DNA of 64,000 nucleotides from Metallyticus violacea (lineage: Eukaryota > Arthropoda > Insecta > Mantodea > Metallyticidae). A program made the translations under genes and the position numbers. Shown piece after piece: positions 57,501 through 64,000 of the stretch. Each line of letters begins with the position of its first letter. Position 1 is the stretch's first letter. The notes beneath the pieces were generated by a model. That model was not told the DNA's origin. It did no database searches and saw nothing but the letters and a program-made list of their open reading frames with translations. The stretch is from contig CM060843.1 in assembly GCA_030762175.1 (NCBI GenBank), forward strand, positions 119,466,869-119,530,868, given 5' to 3'.

Positions 57501-59260
57501 TCATCTCCTAGGACAGAGTGGTGGTCCTGGTGGTCTAGTGTAAACTATATTTGCCTCGCAGACCCAAACCGCGGGTTCAACCCCAGCCATGATCGATGGA
57601 TTTATTCGGGCTTAAAAATCCTAAGTAAGGGCTTCCTTCGCAAGGGAAGTAAAGCTATGGGTCTCGTTTCGTAGATTTATGGCACGTAAAATAACCTCAA
57701 GCCTGAAAGGAGAGACCTCTGAGCAAAATTTATCGACCGTTTAACTCTGAATTGAATGGGATGCTGATGACCTGAAATGTTAAAGAGCGTCCATAAATAA
57801 ACCAAATAATGAGTTTTTCAGTTGTTCCATTATCCAAAGCACTATTTAATTTCTGCCATCGCGTTAAACTTTCACTAAAAACACATAAACGGCCTTTACA
57901 GTTGTGTAAAAGTCCCAAATTTGAAATGTCATAACGGAATCTTTCAGAACTAAATTTAAATTGTGATCCCTGTACATAATCAGCTTTTGACACTTTACCT
58001 GTCATATGTGCTTGCAGACCATGGTATTTTAAACTCATTAGCTGCACGTCACACCCTTGACTGCGACAATTATTAAGATCCAATTCGTTGTTTTCCAGTA
58101 TCTTAATGATTTCTTTTTCGAACGATTTTCCAGTTTGCTCACATATTTTATAGAACGTAATAAAATATTCCCAAATATTTGGTAATTTTCCTGAATCTAC
58201 ATAACATATCGAATAATTGCACTTAATTGGTCATCTTTACTTATATCCAGAGTTGTTTTTAACAAGATAGGAAAATATTGAACTTATAATGTTTTTACAA
58301 TAGATTTTAATACTGATAGATAAAATAGCGAACTTAACTCATTTTGTTTTTGGGGACTTAAATATGCGGTCCTGCTTTTCTCATTGTCAATGTGGACGAG
58401 TCATAAATAGCAAGTTATTAATAAGATCCAAAAATTCCCCCTGTTATGAGACAAAGGTCCTTCAAAGACCATGAAAAGATGTATTACTACAAACTAATAT
58501 TACGTTCAATATCCGTAACAGTATATCAGTTACTTTAATGTTTTATTCCTTGAAAAAATGTGACACATTATATTTACTTTTCTTACATCTCTCGTATGTT
58601 AAACAGATGTAAAGTGCATGGGTATTATAAATACTTTTCTATTTATTTTTCTTATTGGCTGTCAATCTTTATTTGTATCATTACACCATGCATCTGCAAA
58701 ATTTTTGTTGCTTCGGTCAGCGAAGAACTAACACACATGACATTACACCGCATTTAGAATTAGTGAGTAGCATATCAAAGCATACGCATTGTTTGTTCAT
58801 TTTTTGTTTCAATTTTATAATAATAACAGCTGAATTATCTATTTGTTAATGGGTCTTTCGGAAAATTACTTTCAGGTTAATACGGCTCTAAATTAACAAT
58901 TTTTAAATCATCTCTTAATTCTTCAGTAAAGCGACTACCATCAGTGTTAAATGGGTCGGTCACATCGTCAGTATGAAAGGGTTATTTGTCAGAACATTTG
59001 TGTAGAAACATTCTCGTATTCATTTATTATATTGCAGTTTACTTCCTCAACTGAAACATTCAATATCAGACCTGCTACGAGTACCACTAGAATTAGTAAT
59101 GAATTCACTTGCACTTTTAAAAAGCACGTACTTTTTTTCAACTTCCTGTCCGATTCTTCTCTTTCACGAACTTCCGCTTTTAAGCGTCGATTTATTTAAA
59201 CTCCTGTTTTCCTAAATCTCTGAACGCACTTATTCCCCACACCCATCAACGCCACTCAAA
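54600..59260 (-). pseudogene. hAT-type transposon remnant 2 (ZMYM1-like), with a SINE insertion
   Basis: Minus-strand transposase in pieces spread over about 4.6 kb. The start is near 59200 (FKRRLKAEVREREESDRKLK, then KKSTYFLK). Next come LLKTTLDISKDDQLSAIIRYV (about 58290), VDSGKLPNIWEYFITFYKIC and EQTGKSFEKEIIKILENNEL (58210-58090), LDLNNCRSQGCDVQL and LKYHGLQAHMTG (58083-58000), SADY/FSESLTRWQKLNSALDNG (to 57810), a SINE-A, and much further down LTLKDDCETRWECWMDGMKS (about 54900-54830). LxLNNCRxQGYD, HGLQA and CETRWE are DUF4371/hAT signatures. The 57500-54950 interval holds sequence I cannot assign, so another insertion is likely. Inactive. Confidence 0.7.
57519..57808 (+). mobile_element. 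SINE-A copy inserted in hAT remnant 2
   Basis: Full-length plus-strand copy: GGTCCTGGTGGTCTAGTGTAAA (A box with a small change), GCGGGTTCAACCCC (B box), then CTCAAGCCTGAAAG and GATGCTGATGACCTGAAATG and the end AAAGAGCGTCCATAAATAAACC. It splits the hAT coding remnant. Confidence 0.88.
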
Positions 59261-59269
59261 AGAAAATTG

Positions 59270-59750
59270 GTTTTCTGTGATTCGTAATTTTTTGCATGCC
59301 GTTGTGCTCTCTCGTAGTCATTCTTGCATATATATATCAATATAACAACATAAAATGTGTAAAAATATAATGCATATTGAGGCAGTTTTATGGGGAGGAA
59401 AGGAAGAAAAGGATTGTTATCTGCTTGATGGGTTTTAATTCATCAGAACACTCATAGTGTTTGTAGGATCAATGAAGTTATCCATCTTTTCTCCCGCCGC
59501 TGTCTCAAAGTGTCGCTATGCCACAGCTAGATTAGGTAGAGCGCTGGAATTTTGTGACCTTTTCAGGTCAACGGGGGAAAGAGTCGGGAACTAGGTAAAG
59601 TATGAAAGCAAATCTTAAAACTGGATATAACACTTTTTATTTACTTGTGTGCTTGTTCAATGTTAAGGGTCGCCTTTTTAAGTTCTGTTGAGCGGTTCTT
59701 ATATCACACTTGCACTATAACCGAACTAATTGTCTATCACTCTCTCCGGA
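59270..59750. other. No recognisable feature
   Basis: Less AT-rich than its surroundings. Could be part of an unrecognised LTR or transposon end. Confidence 0.35.
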
Positions 59751-59985
59751 TAGCTAAAACACACTCCCCTTTATAGCTCAGCTCTCACTATATAGCTCAA
59801 CTCGCTCTCTTTCTTGATAGCTAAACTCGAATAGCTAAAACAAACTCCCCTTAATAGTCAACTCTCATTCTCTATAGCTCAACTCGCTCTATTGTTTTTG
59901 ATAGCTAAACTCACTCTGTCCCGTTAGCTAAACTCACTCTGTCCTACTAGCTAAACTCACTCTCTCTCGCTAGCTAAATTCATAC
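59751..59985. repeat. Degenerate tandem repeat, TAGCTAAACTCACTC units
   Basis: About ten imperfect units of 22-30 bp starting TAGCT(A/C)AA and followed by a CTC-rich segment. The last three units (from 59904) are the most regular, at about 23 bp. Pyrimidine-rich, non-coding. Confidence 0.8.
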
Positions 59986-61100
59986 GCACCCCCGGGTCTT
60001 GAAATCCCAATCTTTTATCAAATATTCCTTCATCCGGTCGGCGACTATCTCCTACCATTTCAAACTATTATTATTGAATAATTTCTATCTAATAGCGGAG
60101 GGGCGTGCCTATACTTTTCCTAAGATTCCTTATTGAACGTTCCTTAGGTCTTATTTTTAGCTAAAATTTTCCCATCCACTACGTCGGACTTTGTGGTTTA
60201 TTTCACGCTCATGACTTGTTGTTGTAGCATGTTTCGCCTTTAGATGTTAACGAAGCTAAGCTTTTCCAGAAACCTTAAAGGGGCGACCCTCTTACACAAA
60301 GCATCTTGCAACAAAAAATACAAAATGGTACAGGGCCATCTGGTTCCTTTGGCCAGCCCAAAACACGTTCACAATCAACATTTTCTGGCTTATTTCTAAA
60401 GTTTCTGTCCACCAGTTTCCCCCCCCCCCAACTATCCAAGAAATACACAAATAACTTGACTACTACTATGAATACACATAAATCGTACATATTAACTGTA
60501 ATGATATCTATAATATATGTAATTGGTTACACTAACATTTTAGAATATTTTAATTGGGGGCACATCTCATAAATACTGCTTCAATATATTACATTTAATT
60601 CAGAGATTAATTTGTTCTCATTTTCTAAAATATATACTATAAAATTATAAAAATATTATTATACCATTCCAGATATAGACATCATTGTTGCCTTTGATAA
60701 GAATTGATAGTTAGTGCTAGACGAGGACGGAAAGAGTTGGGCACGTACTGGAGTGGCGGGGTGGGGTTTAACTTTACGTCGTCGGAAACAAAAACAAATA
60801 TATCTTGAGAACTGATCGTTGAAAGAAACAAACACTCTATAAGAATAACGTAAATAGTATATATTTGGAAATGCATAAATGAATTTTGTTATTTAATATC
60901 GAAATAATGTCTTCATGAAGGTCTATATCATAGAGCGGTTTCTTGGGATCCCCGATACTGCGGACCCTGAGGACTCATTAGTTACGCCCCTGTGGAACTT
61001 CAATGGCAGTCAACAGCTCCATTTTTGTACTGTGGTTGGCTGCTGGAACTGTACAACTCTTGCGTGCGGCTATCAGGGAGCTCTACCGAATTCTACCCTG
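59986..61100. other. Unassigned, with possible transposon end
   Basis: Short frames only. TTAGTTACGCCCCTG at 60978-60992 looks like the inverted end of a hAT-like element, but its partner was not found. Confidence 0.3.
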
Positions 61101-61104
61101 TGCA

Positions 61105-61108
61105 GTGT

Positions 61109-61146
<38 letters not shown>

Positions 61147-61201
61147 ACGCGCGTGTGGTGTGTGAGTGAGTGAGTGAGTGAAAGAGAGAGAGAGAGAGAG
61201 A
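61105..61201. repeat. (GT)n / (GTGA)n / (GA)n compound microsatellite
   Basis: A GT run to 61144, then GTGA units from 61161 and GA units to 61201. The frame 60915-61169 reads into it and is not a gene. Confidence 0.95.
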
Positions 61202-61838
61202 AGACAGTGTTTACTGCTTTATATCTCTTAATCAGAAAAATTCATTAATGAAACTTTGTAGGTACATTTTAAAATATCCATTTGCCTTGTTCTTACTGAA
61301 GATCAATAACAATCTGTTTGCCACATGAAAATATATACATATAAAATAAATACAATATGAGCATCAGAATCAGTATTGGCCGTACAGAAACTAATATCAA
61401 AACATAAATATATGCGTAGGCTTTCAAGGCCAGAGTCTTAAATTTTAAAATTTGTCGTAAGATTCGAAACATAAACTTAAAATCTGCAGTATTAATTATT
61501 GTATTTGCTACCTTGGATAGTGACACATGCTTAAATCGTTCTCCTGAAAGTGTCCTATTCTTTCTATTATTTTTACATACTCTTTAATGTCCATTTTTAT
61601 TTATTAATTTTTTGTGATTTCATATCATTTTCTATTTTTATGAGTATTCTGATTTTTAAACATGGTTATTTTTTAACAATTTCATTCTACGCGAAAGTAT
61701 GGTATACTTGTCTATACTTTTTAATGCAAAATATATGTTATATAATACGGTATTACTTAGGGTGTATACCTAACTTGGCCAAGGTATACCATCTTTTATC
61801 TCCTACTTTTTGGCAAGATAACAATAAATTAATCACTA
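61202..61838. other. Start of intron 1, no recognisable feature
   Basis: Lies directly after the exon 1 donor on the minus strand. AT-rich, with only short frames. Confidence 0.5.
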
Positions 61839-61843
61839 CTCAC

Positions 61844-62024
61844 AATATAACGCTTAATTTCTTCCGTGTCTTCTGCGTCGTTGCCGACATTCTCATCTCC
61901 CGGAGATCTATGAATGTACATTAGAATAACAAGAGTCATCATTGTGACAGCCACCAACAAAGGTCCCAGAGATAGTCTCTGCATCCATCGTGTTTTGCGC
62001 ATGGTAAACAAAGCGCTAAAATAG
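61844..62024 (-). CDS. Carbohydrate sulfotransferase exon 1 (signal anchor)
   Basis: First coding exon of a Golgi carbohydrate sulfotransferase, which transfers sulfate from PAPS to a glycan. Coding starts at the ATG at 62002 (context ACCATG) and gives residues 1-53. A short basic head (MRKTRWMQR) is followed by a hydrophobic stretch at about residues 11-30, then a polar acidic stem. This is type II signal-anchor topology with the catalytic part in the Golgi lumen, usual for the family. An acceptor (TTTCAG, 62025-62030) lies just upstream, so 62003-62024 is probably 5' UTR and an untranslated exon may lie further out. The in-frame ATG at 62035 would be intronic and is rejected. The donor is GTGAGT after 61844, phase 0. 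The link to exon 2 rests on phase and on the missing N-terminus of the other exons, so it is the least certain junction. Confidence 0.75.
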
Positions 62025-62496
62025 CTGAAATGCATAAAATTGTACAGTTTAAAAACTTTTGAAAGTGTATTCTTAGTTTAAGCATTTTAATCACAACATA
62101 CATACTTTTAACAATATGAAAATGTAAATATATTAACTGAGAGTATATGCATTGCCATTCACGACATATTCTTCTTAGTTTCAAAAGTTATCTGTATAAC
62201 AAGTTTCGCGATACTTTCCTTGTTTTTCTTATTATAAAAAGTGACTGAAAATATTTAACAGTACATTAAATTCATAAAATGGAGACAGGATTGTTTTATT
62301 CTTATTCCGCCTAAAATTATGTACTTCACTATTAATTTTCTTTTTTATGTTTGCATTCACTTGCATGCTGATCATTCAAGAATAAATTAACACGTCTCTT
62401 GGATCGACTCAGTAATGATATTTTTTTCATTTTAAATATTCGGATATTCTGTTGCCACTTTCTCATTTGATCAAAGCAGTTTCAAGTGGTGGTGGT

Positions 62497-62668
62497 TGTT
62501 GTTAATTTGGTTTATTTACGGACGCTCTTTAATATCTCAGATCATCAGGGTCCCATTCAGTTCAGAGCATGAAACGGCCGACAAATTTTGTTCAGTGGCC
62601 TCTTCTTTCAGGCTTGAGGTTCTTTTACTTGCCATAAATCTACAACATGGGACCTACGGCTTTACCAC
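62497..62668 (-). mobile_element. SINE-A fragment
   Basis: Minus-strand tail and body: GGTTTATTTACGGACGCTC, CTCAGATCATCAGGGTCCC, ACGGCCGACAAATTTTG, TTCAGGCTTGAGGTTC. It stops at GGGACCTACGGCTTTACCAC, so the tRNA head is missing. It is in the 5' flank of the sulfotransferase gene. Confidence 0.82.
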
Positions 62669-62999
62669 AAATGAAATACAAGAGAGGATTTTTCCTACAT
62701 TAGATGGCACATGTCCTTACTATTAAATCATTCAACTTTGGATTAATGAGGCGTGGCAGAACAAACTTCGAGTAAGTACCATATCCTGGAGCTCCAAAAT
62801 CAGCGGTGAGGCCAAAAAGCATCGATAAAGTTCATGATTGTGTTTTGATTGGCAAACGTGCGAAATTGCGGGAGTTGGAAAAGGCCAAGGGTATATTAAC
62901 TGAGGTGTGAAACCGTAGTTATTATGCCCTTGCGTTGGTTGACGATTTTGGAACGGGAATTTATTGTATGTGGGTTATATTAGGATGATGGTGATTTAT

Positions 63000-63917
63000 T
63001 ATTTATTTGAGTGGACGATTTGATGTTTTTCTTATCTTGCCTCGGCTCTCGGCGTCATGAGTTCGATACTTCCTAACTCTCTGATTCCAATGCAGAGGAT
63101 AGGAATCTCAGGGGAATTTTGGACTGTTTTCGGGGGGCTGTTTTTAATTACGTAAAGTCATTAGGGGGGGAAGGAGATTGTTCACTGTAATAATGAAGTT
63201 CGGCACTAGTTGAATATTTAATTTATTTTACAACTTGGAAGGTTCTAGAAAATGCTGTGCTTCGGCGGATTATAATTCGTTGCATTCACTCGCGTATTTA
63301 TTCCCTTGAACACGATAGTGATTATTATTGGTATTACGTTGCACTGCCTGACTGACTCTCACTGAACGAACGATTTACTTTAACTCTTCGCGACGGTTTC
63401 ACTATTCTACTATGACACTGTTAAGACTGCTTCCTGTCGCGACTGCTTTAGCACTTCTTAGACTGATTTCGAGTGCTTTAGAATGAATAACTTCTGATCC
63501 TGTATTCCAGTTTTCTATAACATCGGCACGCCTCTCGCTAAATTAAATTCCCTTGTTTGTTATTCTATTTCCTAGTTATTGTTCATCATTGGGTACCTTA
63601 AAGCTTTTATTATGTTGCTAAGTTCTCCTCATTCTTTGCTTTTTATTCGATGTCCATTGGCTAAAATTATTTCCCCCCTTCTGATCTGCAATATCTTCCC
63701 ACACGCTTGAGTTTTCCAAGAACGGCCTGTCCTAAATTTCGGCCTTTCCTTACATGCTTGATTTCTAAAGTAATATCTTTTTCCTCCCTTAGTTATAGAT
63801 AAGGTCTTGGTTTCTACGAAAAGGCGTGTCTCTGTTCGCGGCATCTCCTTTATGACGGCCAGTACAGTTATATATATGTGTGTGTGTGTGTCTAGCCTTT
63901 TACAGTGTTATTACCCT
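63000..63917 (+). mobile_element. Possible 5' LTR of an LTR retrotransposon (limits uncertain)
   Basis: The only hard sign is the primer-binding-site-like sequence at 63918-63931. The about 0.9 kb before it is relatively GC-rich and contains a TTATATATATGTGTGTG stretch but no coding sequence. The start of the LTR cannot be set because the second LTR lies outside the window. The minus-strand frame at 63629-63844 overlaps and is not recognised. Confidence 0.3.
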
Positions 63918-63931
63918 TGGCGCCGAACAGG
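63918..63931 (+). promoter_or_regulatory. Primer-binding-site-like sequence (tRNA-Lys type)
   Basis: TGGCGCCGAACAGG matches the tRNA-Lys-type primer-binding sequence of LTR retroelements but for one missing C. It would prime minus-strand DNA of an element extending beyond the right edge. Confidence 0.4.
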
Positions 63932-64000
63932 TATGTCCGTGAGGGTTTGACAATGGGTAAAGTTTAATCGAAAGACATTTTTCTCAGATACGCTAATGGC

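Noticed and set aside
60275..60490. Minus-strand frame with CERVLGWPKEPDGPVPFCIF
   Set aside because: Looks protein-like, possibly from a transposon, but I could not assign it to a family and its flanks give no support.
62003..62035. Upstream in-frame ATG for the sulfotransferase
   Set aside because: It overlaps a splice acceptor (TTTCAG), so it is likely intronic; the ATG at 62002 has a better context and a normal signal anchor.
1..64000. CRISPR arrays, operons or bacterial genes
   Set aside because: None seen; the tandem repeats present lack regular spacers and the genes have eukaryotic introns.

Overview
This is eukaryotic nuclear DNA, most likely from an arthropod and probably an insect with a large, repeat-rich genome. 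The evidence is high AT content, one gene with five exons and kilobase-scale introns, intact splice signals, tRNA-derived SINEs, Penelope-like elements (PLEs), a mariner-like element with a DD41D spacing, hAT remnants and RNase H-bearing LINE remnants. No bacterial or organellar features were seen. The species cannot be named from the sequence alone.

The only host gene I can support is on the minus strand and fills 22.9-62.0 kb: a carbohydrate sulfotransferase of the Golgi CHST family (Sulfotransfer_2 type). Its five coding exons lie at 62002-61844, 48683-48535, 41411-41240, 37492-37221 and 23287-22948. Every junction has AG/GT signals and compatible phase (0, 2, 0, 2), giving a continuous 363-residue type II membrane protein with signal anchor, 5'-phosphosulfate loop, 3'-phosphate site and the family C-terminal motif. 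The introns (about 13.2, 7.1, 3.7 and 13.9 kb) hold most of the other mobile DNA: SINEs, two hAT pseudogenes, a DD41D mariner, LINE fragments, several tandem repeats and a 0.5-kb homopurine tract.

The 3' flank of the gene (1-19.6 kb) is a PLE graveyard. At least three PLE subfamilies with RT and GIY-YIG parts are nested and inverted within one another (1-8.6 kb), with further copies at 10.1, 13.2, 15.4-16.6 and 19.5 kb. Several insertions are short near-perfect palindromes of PLE ends flanked by 12-17 bp target-site duplications. The PLE ends repeatedly carry hammerhead-ribozyme-like motifs whose stem I covaries between subfamilies. One subfamily has a core in which C3 and G8 are jointly replaced by U3 and A8, a possible natural compensated hammerhead variant and the most interesting signal here.

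The 5' flank of the gene (62-64 kb) has a truncated SINE and, at the very end, a probable LTR retrotransposon start with a primer-binding site resembling the tRNA-Lys type. Long stretches between these features show no recognisable coding or RNA content and are listed as such.
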